Source: Selenomonadaceae bacterium (GTDB lineage: Bacteria > Bacillota > Negativicutes > Selenomonadales > Selenomonadaceae). Taken from it: 64,000 nucleotides of DNA. The DNA is taken from positions 1-64,000 of the forward strand of contig JAFXTD010000020.1 in the NCBI GenBank assembly GCA_017535925.1, written 5' to 3'. Position numbers and translations under genes: made by a program. Positions 43,136-51,426 of the stretch are shown in pieces (the stretch's first letter is position 1; each line of letters starts with the position of its first letter). The notes beneath the pieces are model-generated. The model saw nothing but the letters and a program-made list of their open reading frames with translations, was not told the origin of the DNA and made no database searches.

Positions 43136-43606
43136 ATGGCTTTGCTTGAAATAAAAAAGGCGGGCGACCCCGTCTTAAAAAAAATTTGCACGCCCGTCGA
43201 TAAGATTAACAAACGCTTGAGGAAACTTTTGGACGACATGGCTGAAACAATGTACGCGAGTGAAGGTGTCGGGATTGCCGCGCCGCAAGTCGGTGAGTCG
43301 ATTCGGGTTTGTGTCGTCGACGTTGACAAGAAAAATCGCTACGACTTGATTAATCCCGTCATAACTTTTCGCGAGGGCTCCGTCGTCGACAATGAAGGTT
43401 GCCTCTCTTGCCCCGACCTCTTCGGGGACGTTGAGCGCGCCGAGAAAATTCGCGTCGAATACATCGGTCGCTTCGGCAAGAAAAAAACTTTGGAGGCGGA
43501 AGGCTTGCTTGCCCGTTGCATTCAACATGAGCTCGACCACCTCGACGGAAAACTTTTTATCGACATTGCCAAAAACATTACCAAAGGCAGAAAGCAAAAA
43601 GAGTGA
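43136..43606 (+). CDS. def: Peptide deformylase
   Basis: 156 residues. Motif 1 GVGIAAPQVG, motif 2 EGCLSCPD (Cys89) and motif 3 QHELDHLDG (His131, Glu132, His135) supply the metal ligands and catalytic Glu. It removes the formyl group from nascent proteins. GGAGG precedes the ATG. No fmt or priA is nearby, so it is outside the common def-fmt pair. Confidence 0.96.
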   Translation: MALLEIKKAGDPVLKKICTPVDKINKRLRKLLDDMAETMYASEGVGIAAPQVGESIRVCVVDVDKKNRYDLINPVITFREGSVVDNEGCLSCPDLFGDVERAEKIRVEYIGRFGKKKTLEAEGLLARCIQHELDHLDGKLFIDIAKNITKGRKQKE

Positions 43607-43607
43607 T

Positions 43608-43672
43608 CAGGGGGCAGGGGTCAGTGATTAGAATTTTTCTAACCGCTAACAGCTAAACACTAACAGCTAAAA
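43608..43672. repeat. Mixed heptad array after def
   Basis: Fragments of the GTCAGTGATTAG type are followed by CTAACCG, CTAACAG and CTAAACA heptads. With the dispersed repeat that follows, it fills most of the 298-bp gap before the next gene. Confidence 0.7.
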
Positions 43673-43673
43673 C

Positions 43674-43755
43674 GGGCACAGCAAAAGAAAAATAGATTTA
43701 AAATATAAAATTCATTGAAACGCTCAATCGTAGCCGTCGATTGAATTTACCAACA
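43674..43755 (+). repeat. Dispersed 75-bp noncoding repeat, copy B
   Basis: Similar to 14722-14796 over its length, from GCAAAAGAAAAATAG to TTTACCAACA. It contains the inverted repeat TCAATCG-N7-CGATTGA (43724-43744). A further TGCCG/CGGCA inverted repeat lies at 43775-43798, outside the shared part. Confidence 0.7.
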
Positions 43756-43904
43756 ACCCTTAACTACCGAGTGTTGCCGGTAAATTTAAATGACGGCACC
43801 GATTGAGCTAACCAATAAGTTTTATTTATTGAACCCGCTTTTCTTAAAAAAAATCCATGTTTTTTACGATATATTGTAAAGTAAATGAAGGCGAGTTGAT
43901 TAAT

Positions 43905-44639
43905 ATGAACGCTTTTCCCATCAGACAATCCGATTTCTTAAATTTTCTGTCGACGACCGGCTCAAAATCAAAGAAACTCGATTCAAATTACAAATCTGTA
44001 CTTATCGACGAATTAAAATCCGAAAAAAATTTCGAGGAAATGTGTTCGGAGACTTGGCAGAAATATTTTGGTCAATCATCACAAAATTATTATCATGTTA
44101 TAAACGCGGCAGGCATTTCTCCGGAAAATTGGTCACATAATGACTTTCCGTATCAAAAATTTCTTGCAAATAATGTTGATGAATCAGTTTTGACTTGGAA
44201 ACCGTTAAGAATCAATCCGCCGCAATTAAATTCGGACGTTCAAAGCAAATTGACTGCGACTTTAGGCAAACATGCCGTAATAGTTCCGCCCGAACTCGAA
44301 GAAAAATTGAAAACCGACCATGAACTTAGAGAGAAAGTCATCGCGAACATAGATAAAATCTATAAATTTCACACTCAAACACCGACATTTAAAATGCCCG
44401 GCGTAAAAGAATACGGAACGAAAATTTTCGGCTCGGTGACGATATTAAATGCCGAAGGCGAAGTAGAGAATTGCGTAGTGACGAGCGGCGGGACAATAAT
44501 GGCTCCTGATGAAGAAACTTTGCGACAAATTGAACACGAACGTGCAAAAAAATTAAAACGCAAGCAATTCAATGCGAAATTATTGGAACAAGCGCGAATA
44601 GAATATATCATGACGCAAAATTTATTGATAATCCGGTAA
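43905..44639 (+). CDS. AT-rich orphan protein of unknown function
   Basis: 244 residues, soluble, no recognised domain. The middle contains VQSKLTATLGKHAVIVPPELEEKL-like sequence and the C-terminal third is Lys/Arg-rich and helical. Base composition looks more AT-rich than its neighbours, which suggests later acquisition. The start is uncertain: ATG at 43905 has only weak purine support (GGCGAG about 10 nt upstream), and an in-frame ATG at 43857 has none. It ends at a terminator shared with the convergent FNT gene. Confidence 0.6.
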   Translation: MNAFPIRQSDFLNFLSTTGSKSKKLDSNYKSVLIDELKSEKNFEEMCSETWQKYFGQSSQNYYHVINAAGISPENWSHNDFPYQKFLANNVDESVLTWKPLRINPPQLNSDVQSKLTATLGKHAVIVPPELEEKLKTDHELREKVIANIDKIYKFHTQTPTFKMPGVKEYGTKIFGSVTILNAEGEVENCVVTSGGTIMAPDEETLRQIEHERAKKLKRKQFNAKLLEQARIEYIMTQNLLIIR

Positions 44640-44666
44640 AATCTGCGCCGATAAACAATAAAAAAC

Positions 44667-44706
44667 GGGCTTAACTTCAATTTCGGAAGCAAGCCTGATT
44701 TTTTTT
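44667..44706. terminator. Bidirectional terminator
   Basis: GGCTT-AA-CTTC pairs with GAAG-C-AAGCC (44668-44695), with A5 on the left and T8 on the right, between the convergent orphan and FNT genes. Confidence 0.75.
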
Positions 44707-44713
44707 GTGAATT

Positions 44714-45556
44714 TTATTTCTGCGAAAGCTCTTTCTTGACTTGATTATAAATCAGCAAGGTAAAAATCACAGTTCCGCCGATTACATTGCCCAAACCCGT
44801 CGGAATAAGAAATTTAAAGAAATATTCAAAGAAACCGGCGTCGCCTTTGATAACTTCATATGCCATTTCGCAGGAACCGACCACAACATGAGTAAAATCG
44901 CCCAAAGCAATGAAATAAACAAAAAACATTATCATAACAAACCTGAAATATTTTGTTTGCGGAGAAGTCCAAACAATCGCCGCGATGATTATGCCTGCAG
45001 GGATTCCTCGCAAAATATTTTCTATCGGTTGCAATGTCATGACGTTTGAGGCAACAGAGTGCATTGCAGATTCAACTTCGGGCGATAAAGTGTATGGACT
45101 CGCGAAAAATATTGCCGCAATCGCCGTGCCGATTATGTTAAACAAAAAAACCGTGCTCCAGAGGCGAAGAACTTTAAAAAGTCTCTTCAAAGACCACTCA
45201 CTTAAAAGCGGAACAATGGTTGTTATGGGATTTTCCGTAAAAAGTTGCATTCGACCCAATATTACAATCAAAAATCCGACCGTGTAGCCCAAACTCGAAA
45301 TTAACGGCTCAAATTGCGAATTTCCCATGTGCAAATGAAATACGGAGCGGAATAAAAACGAAAATGAAACGAAAATTCCCGCCGCCAAAGCTGAAAATGC
45401 CAACGCTCGGAATGAACGCGCCAATTCTTCCTCGCCTTCCTGACGTATGATTTTAAATATTAATTGCGGCGGAAGCGGCGCGTGTTCATGCAATACGTGT
45501 TGTTCAATCTTGGAAAGTTCACGGACAAAATCTTTTTCCCGTAAATTATCGCTCAT
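44714..45556 (-). CDS. Formate/nitrite transporter (FNT) family channel
   Basis: 280 residues with six membrane helices. ITTIVPLLSEWSLKR, FSALAAGIFVSFSFLF and FTHVVVGSCEMAYEVIKG, and the final IPTGLGNVIGGTVIF, match FNT channels of the YfdC-like branch. FNT proteins pass small anions such as formate, nitrite or hydrosulfide. An N-terminal ~45 residues extends into the cytosol. GGGAGG lies upstream of the ATG. Confidence 0.87.
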   Translation of the reverse strand: MSDNLREKDFVRELSKIEQHVLHEHAPLPPQLIFKIIRQEGEEELARSFRALAFSALAAGIFVSFSFLFRSVFHLHMGNSQFEPLISSLGYTVGFLIVILGRMQLFTENPITTIVPLLSEWSLKRLFKVLRLWSTVFLFNIIGTAIAAIFFASPYTLSPEVESAMHSVASNVMTLQPIENILRGIPAGIIIAAIVWTSPQTKYFRFVMIMFFVYFIALGDFTHVVVGSCEMAYEVIKGDAGFFEYFFKFLIPTGLGNVIGGTVIFTLLIYNQVKKELSQK

Positions 45557-45602
45557 AACAGAAACCTCCCTTAAATTTTTATCGTTGCTCTGACTTTTAT
45601 TG

Positions 45603-45630
45603 ATTATACAAAAAAAACGCCCCTCGACAA
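45603..45630 (-). promoter_or_regulatory. FNT promoter embedded in the neighbouring terminator
   Basis: Minus strand: TTGTCG (45630-45625), 16-bp spacer made of hairpin arm and T8, then TATAAT (45608-45603). The -35 is in the loop/arm of the terminator that ends the binding-protein gene. Confidence 0.6.
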
Positions 45631-45639
45631 CCGAAGGGC
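45610..45639 (-). terminator. Terminator of the phosphatase/binding-protein operon
   Basis: On the minus strand GCCC-TTCGG pairs with TCGAGGGGC over about seven pairs with one mismatch (45639-45619), followed by G and T8 (45617-45610). Confidence 0.75.
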
Positions 45640-45655
45640 AGAAAATTTTATCGAA

Positions 45656-46525
45656 TTACTTTTTCAAGCCGACATGAGTAATCAAATCGTGATAATAAGG
45701 TTCGCTGACTGCAAGTCCTTCGGGTTGGTCGATATTCGCGGGCAGAAGCGTGCTGTCTTTGGGCACCGCCACCCAAAAGACAACGTCCGCGCCCTTTGAA
45801 GTCAAAATCGAGGCACGAGCCGCGCTGTCAATGTTGACAAGCTCAATATTTTTTCCGATTCGCTTTGAAACTTCAGATAAAACAGCGGTTGAGAAGCCTG
45901 CGGGGGTTCCGTCAGCCAAAACCAAATCGAAAGGCGGCAAATCGCCCGTGACGGCAACTTTAATCGTGTCCGCGCCGTCGATGTGAGTTATCGAGACAGC
46001 AGGAGGTTCTTCGCCTTCTTTTAAGTCGGTGATGTATTGTTTCAAGAGTTTTGCAAGCGTTCCGTCAGCAGTCATCGCCTTAATCGCCTTGTTGAGGTCG
46101 TTTTTCAGCAAGGTATCACCTTTACGCAGTGCAAAACAGAAAGAATCTTCGAGGCGACGTTCGCTTTGCAAAACTTCTTTGTTATCCGAGCGTTGAATCA
46201 TGTAATCGGCAACATTTTGGTAAGTCGAGAGCATATCAATCTGCCCTGCTTCAAGAGCCATTTGCATATCGTTCATCTTGTCGAAGTATTTGTATTCGGC
46301 AATGATATTTGCTTTCGACGGGTGATAACTTTTCTCCAACTTTTGCATAAGGTCGTTATATTCCACTTCGCTGGCGTTCAAGTGAGAAATTACGCCGATT
46401 GTGACTTTTTCTTTGTTTGATTCGGGCGCGGAAGTTTTTTCGCCGCCGCAGCCCGTCGCAGAAAGAGCCGTAATCAAAGCCATCAATGCTAATAAAAACC
46501 CGGCGTGTTCTAAAAATTTTTGCAT
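45656..46525 (-). CDS. Solute-binding lipoprotein (SBP family 3-like)
   Basis: 289 residues. A lipoprotein signal ends at ALSATGC. Residues after ~35 include an SBP-like lobe ending KAIKAMTADGTLAKLLKQY, which is normally the C-terminal part of a family-3 binding protein. After it comes VAVTGDLPPFDLVLADGTPAGFSTAVLSEV, which is normally the N-terminal part. The order looks like two incomplete halves or a permuted domain. Ligand probably an amino acid or small acid, by family. The ATG directly follows the stop of the upstream HAD phosphatase gene (TAAATG), with GGAGG 9 nt before it. No ABC permease genes are nearby. Confidence 0.78.
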   Translation of the reverse strand: MQKFLEHAGFLLALMALITALSATGCGGEKTSAPESNKEKVTIGVISHLNASEVEYNDLMQKLEKSYHPSKANIIAEYKYFDKMNDMQMALEAGQIDMLSTYQNVADYMIQRSDNKEVLQSERRLEDSFCFALRKGDTLLKNDLNKAIKAMTADGTLAKLLKQYITDLKEGEEPPAVSITHIDGADTIKVAVTGDLPPFDLVLADGTPAGFSTAVLSEVSKRIGKNIELVNIDSAARASILTSKGADVVFWVAVPKDSTLLPANIDQPEGLAVSEPYYHDLITHVGLKK

Positions 46526-47584
46526 TTACTTAGTCCTCCTGATATTGTCGCCGTAAATCGTCTTGAAGTCGTCGCGCATGGAAATTTTTATCCAGCCGTT
46601 GTTGTCGGCAAGCTTTATGGATTTATTTGCCTTGTCAATGTTGCCGAATTCGCGCTCAAGGTCGTCGCATATCACGAAAAACGCCGCAGTCCGATATTTA
46701 TTGCCGCGCAGAGAAAAATTTATCATGGAACTGTCGCCGCTTGAATTTCCGAACGCCAAAACAGGTTTTTTGCCGATTTCGCGAGCCATATTGGAAACTT
46801 TGTTCATGTTTATGTCTTTGCTGACAAATTCGCCGCGCACAACTTTATCTTCGGGCTTCAAAGTGTAATCCATGCCGTCAATATCGCCTTGATTCGTTGC
46901 TATGTGCTTATAATCGGTGCCAATCATATTGTCAACGGGCAAAATTTCCGCCGAAGTGCGCATATAATCTCTGTCCGCGCCGCTAACCAAGTAAATTTTA
47001 AAATCGTTCGCCTTAAGATAGGAAATTACCTCAATCATCGGCAAATAAAATGCTTCGCCGACTTTTAAGTTGTCAAAGCCTTCGACGGGCGTGTTCAAAT
47101 AATTTTTCGTGTAAGCGGCGAACTCTTCAGCCGTCATACCCGCGAAAACATTTGCATTTGATTCGCAATGCTTCCTGCGCACGTCATTTGTCATTTTGTG
47201 ATTGTAAATCGCGGCTTTGACCAATTCGCCGTTTTCTCTGTCCTGCGCGGAGGCAATATAATTCGGGTCGTCAAGTGCACGATACACGAACATCATAAAA
47301 TCGAAGCAAAAAGGGGCAGTTTCGCAAGCAATCGTTCCGTCAACGTCGAAAACCGCTATCCTGTCTTCAATCGGAATAAAATTTTTACTGCGTTTGTCGG
47401 TGACATCTTTGACGTATTCGATTAATTTTTGTTTCGGAACGGAATTTTTTGTCCAGAATTTGAAATCGGACGCCTTTTTGACCTGAATTTTTGCAATTTG
47501 CTCGCGGGGCATGGCGTCAACCGCTCCGAACGTTCCAAAAGCGATTAAAGCGGCAGTTACAGCCGCGCAGATTTTCTTCCGCAT
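46526..47584 (-). CDS. Exported HAD-family phosphatase (paralog 1)
   Basis: 352 residues. Signal peptide with cleavage near AVDA, then the HAD nucleophile motif VFDVDGTIACET, motif 2 LVSGADRDYMR, a downstream Lys in KPEDKVV, and motif 4 FGNSSGDSSM. It should be a periplasmic phosphomonoesterase. The start overlaps the upstream paralog stop by 1 bp (TAATG) and has GGAG upstream. Clearly similar to the next gene along its length, so the two arose by tandem duplication. Confidence 0.85.
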   Translation of the reverse strand: MRKKICAAVTAALIAFGTFGAVDAMPREQIAKIQVKKASDFKFWTKNSVPKQKLIEYVKDVTDKRSKNFIPIEDRIAVFDVDGTIACETAPFCFDFMMFVYRALDDPNYIASAQDRENGELVKAAIYNHKMTNDVRRKHCESNANVFAGMTAEEFAAYTKNYLNTPVEGFDNLKVGEAFYLPMIEVISYLKANDFKIYLVSGADRDYMRTSAEILPVDNMIGTDYKHIATNQGDIDGMDYTLKPEDKVVRGEFVSKDINMNKVSNMAREIGKKPVLAFGNSSGDSSMINFSLRGNKYRTAAFFVICDDLEREFGNIDKANKSIKLADNNGWIKISMRDDFKTIYGDNIRRTK

Positions 47585-48660
47585 TAAATATTTCTCCTTA
47601 CGTTGTCACCGTAAATGGTTTTGAATTCGTCGTGCATGGAAATGGGGTTCCAGCCGCGCTTGAGAGCCAAAGCCGTATCACTTTTCGCCCGCGTCAAGTT
47701 GCCGAGTTCGCGTTCAACGTCGTCGCAGATAACAAAGAAGCTCATCGAACGATATTTATTATTTTGCAAGGTGTATTCGAGCATGCCGCTGTCACCGCCG
47801 GAATTTCCGAAAGCAAGCACGGGTTTTTTGCCGATTTGGTTCAGAATGGAGAAGATTTTAAGCGTTTTGGCGTTATCGGTAAGCGTCTTGCCGGAAATGA
47901 CGATTTTTTCTTTGAAACGGTCGAAGAAATGGTCGTGAGGATTATCTTTACCCATATTTGTAGACGTGTAATTGAAATCGGAGCCTAAAATCCTGTCGAA
48001 TTGGATAGGAATGACGCCGTTGACAAGTTCGCGGGTTGTTGAAACGCCGCAAGCCGAATCAATGTAGACTTGGAAGCCGTTGTTTGTAAGATAAGACATA
48101 ATTTCGACCATCGGAAGATAAAAAGCCTCGCCGCGCTTGAGATTAGTCAAGCCGTCTTCGTTGTCGTTCATGAATTCGCGGACGTAAGCGCGATATTCTT
48201 CATCCGTCATGCCGGCATAAACCGCAGTGAGCCCTTCGAGGTGCAATTTGTCTTCTGCAGGCGTAAGTTTCTCTTTGTTGTAATATTTCGGCTTAATTTT
48301 TTTTGCCAAGTCAAGATATTTCTTCGGCGCGGTGTAATTTTTATCCTCAAGCACGCGGTGAAGGAACATTGCCTCTTGAAAATAAATCGGAGCGGTTTCG
48401 CAGTAAAAAGTTCCGTCCATGTCGAAGGTCGCGATTCTGTCTTCGGGCGGAATGTAATTCGTGCTGTAAGGATTGGTCACGTCCTCGACGAATTCGATAA
48501 TTTTTTGTTTGGTCGGCGAATCCTCGTTCCAATATTGGAAATCGGACGCTTTTTCGACATGAATAGCCGCGACTTCTTCGCGAGAGGCGGCATCGGACAC
48601 GCCGAACGAGCCCAGAGTGATTAAACCTGCAGCGATAGCCGCCAAAATCTTTTTCTTCAT
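47584..48660 (-). CDS. Exported HAD-family phosphatase (paralog 2)
   Basis: 358 residues. Signal peptide ending near VSDA, HAD nucleophile in TFDMDGTFYCETAP, KEKIVISG and motif 4 FGNSGGDSGM. Motif 2 differs from paralog 1 (YIDSACGVSTT in place of YLVSGADRD), so substrate range may differ. The ATG at 48660 has GGAGG 7 nt upstream; a longer frame from 48720 would run into a heptad repeat. First gene of the three-gene operon that ends with the binding lipoprotein. Confidence 0.85.
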   Translation of the reverse strand: MKKKILAAIAAGLITLGSFGVSDAASREEVAAIHVEKASDFQYWNEDSPTKQKIIEFVEDVTNPYSTNYIPPEDRIATFDMDGTFYCETAPIYFQEAMFLHRVLEDKNYTAPKKYLDLAKKIKPKYYNKEKLTPAEDKLHLEGLTAVYAGMTDEEYRAYVREFMNDNEDGLTNLKRGEAFYLPMVEIMSYLTNNGFQVYIDSACGVSTTRELVNGVIPIQFDRILGSDFNYTSTNMGKDNPHDHFFDRFKEKIVISGKTLTDNAKTLKIFSILNQIGKKPVLAFGNSGGDSGMLEYTLQNNKYRSMSFFVICDDVERELGNLTRAKSDTALALKRGWNPISMHDEFKTIYGDNVRRNI

Positions 48661-48675
48661 GATAAAACCTCCTGT

Positions 48676-48728
48676 TTTAGTGGTTAGAATTTTAATCACT
48701 GACCACTGGTCACTGACCACTGACCACT
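48676..48728. repeat. Heptad array (GACCACT/TCACTGA type)
   Basis: Tandem CTGACCACT-type units preceded by an inverted GTGGTTAGAATTTTAATCAC hairpin, upstream of the phosphatase operon. Confidence 0.7.
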
Positions 48729-48756
48729 TTTATTCGCCGCGATTATAGCATATGAA

Positions 48757-48782
48757 CAAAAAAAAATCTGCCCGCAGGCAGA
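48757..48782 (-). terminator. Terminator of the CBS-ACT gene
   Basis: TCTGCC (48782-48777 on the minus strand) pairs with GGCAGA (48772-48767) around a 4-nt loop, followed by a T9 run. Confidence 0.8.
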
Positions 48783-48793
48783 GGAAAAAATTT

Positions 48794-49444
48794 TTAACCG
48801 ATATGAACGGTATGGATAATTTTATAGCCGCGTTCTTCGAGAATTTTTTTAACATCGTTAAAACCTTCGGGGCGGTCGTCGAGGCGCACGACAAGTTCAT
48901 ACCGATTATTTTTGTGGCGGCAAGTGATGAAACTGTCGATATTGATACCTTTATCCGCGAAAATTTTTGTAATATCGGCAATGACCCCGACCTTGTTATC
49001 AACTTCCAAAGTCAAACGAGTTTTGCCGCCGATAAGCCCCATAACTTTTATAAAGGTCTTTAAAATATCGGTGGCAGTGATAATTCCGACGACTGCACCG
49101 ACTTCCGAGACGACGGGCAAGCCTCCGACTTTGTTTTGATACATAATCAGAGCGGCTTCTTCGAGGGTTGCGTCTTCGTTGACGGTGATAACCTTTTCGT
49201 GCATGATGTCTTTGACGGAAATTTTATCGAGCAACGAACGAATTTCAAATTTTGATAAAGTGGTGGCGGGCGAGGGAGCCACGCGCATAATATCGCGGTC
49301 GCTGAAGTAGCCGACGAGTTTTCCGTTATCAACGACGAGCATCCTGTGAAATTTGTGTTTCTTCATGAGCCTGTCCGCCTGTTGAATCGTCGCGTCGCTT
49401 GTCACTGATATCGGATGCTTTGTCATTCTTGATGCCACAAACAT
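48794..49444 (-). CDS. CBS-CBS-ACT domain protein (AcuB-like)
   Basis: 216 residues. Two CBS motifs (about 8-55 and 80-130: VGYFSDRDIMRV and VGIITATDILKTF) followed by an ACT domain (about 145-210: LEVDNKVGVIADITKIFADKGI). CBS pairs bind adenine nucleotides and ACT binds amino acids, so this is likely a small regulator. GGAGG lies 8 nt before the ATG. It is the last gene of the long minus series that may start at livH. Confidence 0.9.
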   Translation of the reverse strand: MFVASRMTKHPISVTSDATIQQADRLMKKHKFHRMLVVDNGKLVGYFSDRDIMRVAPSPATTLSKFEIRSLLDKISVKDIMHEKVITVNEDATLEEAALIMYQNKVGGLPVVSEVGAVVGIITATDILKTFIKVMGLIGGKTRLTLEVDNKVGVIADITKIFADKGINIDSFITCRHKNNRYELVVRLDDRPEGFNDVKKILEERGYKIIHTVHIG

Positions 49445-49463
49445 TATTAAGACCTCCTTGGCG

Positions 49464-50357
49464 TTATAAATATCGGGTTAAAAATTCTGTGATAAGATCA
49501 AAAACTTCTTCCTGCAACCAATAATCATCAGCGTGATTGGCATTTGGAATTAGATAACGTTCAGCTTCGACGCCGCGATTTTTCAAGGCTTGGAATAATA
49601 AATCAGTCTGCGCGGGCGAAACGACATTATCAGCAGTACCATGCATTAAAAGCATAGGCGCGGAATTTTTCGTGATGTAATTAATCGGATTGGCTCGTTC
49701 AGCAGAAATAGGATGCTTTAAAATTCCGCCGTCGACTCCTCCAAATGCAGGCACGCCATTAACAAACAGAGAAGTCACCGAACCTGCCGAGTTGTAGAGA
49801 CTTTGAATTTCTTCGGGAAAAGTCTCTGCAATTTGTCGCAAATCTGAAATGCCGTACAAATCGACTGCCGCCAAAATTTTGCTGGAGTAATCGAGATTGT
49901 CGCCGACGTTAAAAAGTTTATCGCCGTTCGTTACCGACGCAAATGCAGTTAAATATCCGCCCGCGCTGTCGCCGATTAAAAAAATTTTTTCCGCGTCAAT
50001 GTTGAGTTTCTGCGCAGACGCTTTTAAAAATCTTATTGCGGATTTAACGTCTTCAATAGGCTGGGGAAATTTTGAATTAGGTATCGTGCGATAATTTATA
50101 CTCGCCACGACGAAATTTTTTTCTGCCAAATGCATTCTAAGTTGCGGCATACGCGCTCGATTCGATGAAATAAATCCGCCGCCCGTCACAAAGATAACTG
50201 CGGGCAATTTTTCTTGAACTTGCGGAATCAACAAATCCATTTGCAAAAGTTGATTCGGCTTTTCGAATGTCGGCACTTGCCCATAAACGACATCGGGCAC
50301 GAAATGAATTTTTGCCCGTTTCAGCGTGACATTTAATATTTTACTCTCGTAAATCAT
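49464..50357 (-). CDS. Alpha/beta hydrolase (HSL/esterase type)
   Basis: 297 residues. Oxyanion motif VTGGGFISS, nucleophile Ser131 in GDSAGG, acid in MHGTADNVVS and His in NANHADDYW give a full catalytic triad. No signal peptide. The ATG at 50357 has GAGG 8 nt upstream. Substrates of this family are short-chain esters or acetylated sugars. It follows the 349-aa gene by 19 bp. Confidence 0.87.
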   Translation of the reverse strand: MIYESKILNVTLKRAKIHFVPDVVYGQVPTFEKPNQLLQMDLLIPQVQEKLPAVIFVTGGGFISSNRARMPQLRMHLAEKNFVVASINYRTIPNSKFPQPIEDVKSAIRFLKASAQKLNIDAEKIFLIGDSAGGYLTAFASVTNGDKLFNVGDNLDYSSKILAAVDLYGISDLRQIAETFPEEIQSLYNSAGSVTSLFVNGVPAFGGVDGGILKHPISAERANPINYITKNSAPMLLMHGTADNVVSPAQTDLLFQALKNRGVEAERYLIPNANHADDYWLQEEVFDLITEFLTRYL

Positions 50358-50376
50358 TTTAAACACCTCAAACTTT

Positions 50377-51426
50377 TTATCGGCGCGAATTTTTCTCGAA
50401 AATTTTTTTCAATTCCTCAAAGGATAAAATCTCCAAGTGCGCCAATTTATTTCGGATTTCCCGATAAAATTCCAAGTCGTCGGCGTCGTTTTCGGCGATT
50501 AACCAACGCCGCTGATTGAACTGCCCGTAAAGCTGACCGATTTCCACTTCTTCGGGCGCGGAGTAGAAAGGCGGCGTATTTTTTATTTGCTGTTCGTATT
50601 GTCGGATAAAATTTCGGCGGAAAGTTTCGACGAGTGGGAAAATCAATTTGAGCTGCGTCATCCAAATTGCCTGTTCAATATCGTCGGTGCTTTTGCCGGA
50701 AGTAAATTTTCCTTCCCACAAAATATCGTTAAAAAATTCTTCGGGGTCTTTAAGGAAGTCCTCACTGCGAGCGATACACGCCGCGCCGAACTCAACATCG
50801 CCTTCGGTGAGCGCACTGACCAATTCGGCAAGATATTGTTTCATCAAATGATTTTCGTTGGCAAAGTCCGCCGCCGCAAAAATATTGAAGGCAAAGCTGT
50901 CATATGCGCTGATTTTTTCGGCGTAGGAAAGAATTTCCACACCGGATTTTCCAAAGTGATAATCGCCGGCTTCCAAGAGAAAAACTCCGCCGCGTTTACC
51001 GTCAAGAAATTTTTGATAATCGGCAATGAACGAAAACCATTTATCAATCTGCGCGGGCGAGGCGTTGCGAATCCAAATGCAGGTGCTGTTTAAGGAAATG
51101 CCTTTGCGTTTTGCAAGAAACTCCGCGTAAGCTCCTTTGTTGAACGGGCGGAAGCCGTCCTTGTCGTCACAAAATTCTTTGAGGACGTATTCTTGAGGTT
51201 CGGAAGAAATTTTTTCCGCGTCAACAACTTTGATACTCTGCGTGCCTCTTCGCAACAACTTTTCCAAAACGTCGCGCATAGATTTTTCAAAAGGTACGCG
51301 ATTCGGCAAGCAAAGGACGACACTTTTGCCGCCCGATAATTTTTCGACCGCCTCGCTCAAAAATCTGCGCGGACCGTTTAAATCTTCCCACCAAATTTTT
51401 TCAAACAACTCGTCGCGATTATTCAT
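50377..51426 (-). CDS. Protein of unknown function paired with the giant P-loop protein
   Basis: 349 residues, soluble. SGGKSVVLCLPNRVPFEKSM near the N terminus resembles a degenerate nucleotide-binding beginning, and the C-terminal IRNKLAHLEILSFEELKKIF resembles Swt1/HEPN-like helices, but I would not assign a family. The ATG overlaps the giant gene stop by 8 bp, with GGAGG 6 nt upstream, so the two proteins are made together. Probable partner of the giant protein. Confidence 0.75.
   Translation of the reverse strand: MNNRDELFEKIWWEDLNGPRRFLSEAVEKLSGGKSVVLCLPNRVPFEKSMRDVLEKLLRRGTQSIKVVDAEKISSEPQEYVLKEFCDDKDGFRPFNKGAYAEFLAKRKGISLNSTCIWIRNASPAQIDKWFSFIADYQKFLDGKRGGVFLLEAGDYHFGKSGVEILSYAEKISAYDSFAFNIFAAADFANENHLMKQYLAELVSALTEGDVEFGAACIARSEDFLKDPEEFFNDILWEGKFTSGKSTDDIEQAIWMTQLKLIFPLVETFRRNFIRQYEQQIKNTPPFYSAPEEVEIGQLYGQFNQRRWLIAENDADDLEFYREIRNKLAHLEILSFEELKKIFEKNSRR

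Noticed and set aside
47584-48720. Longer start for phosphatase paralog 2 at 48720
   Set aside because: The extra residues are read from a heptad repeat and precede the signal peptide; the ATG at 48660 has a good RBS.
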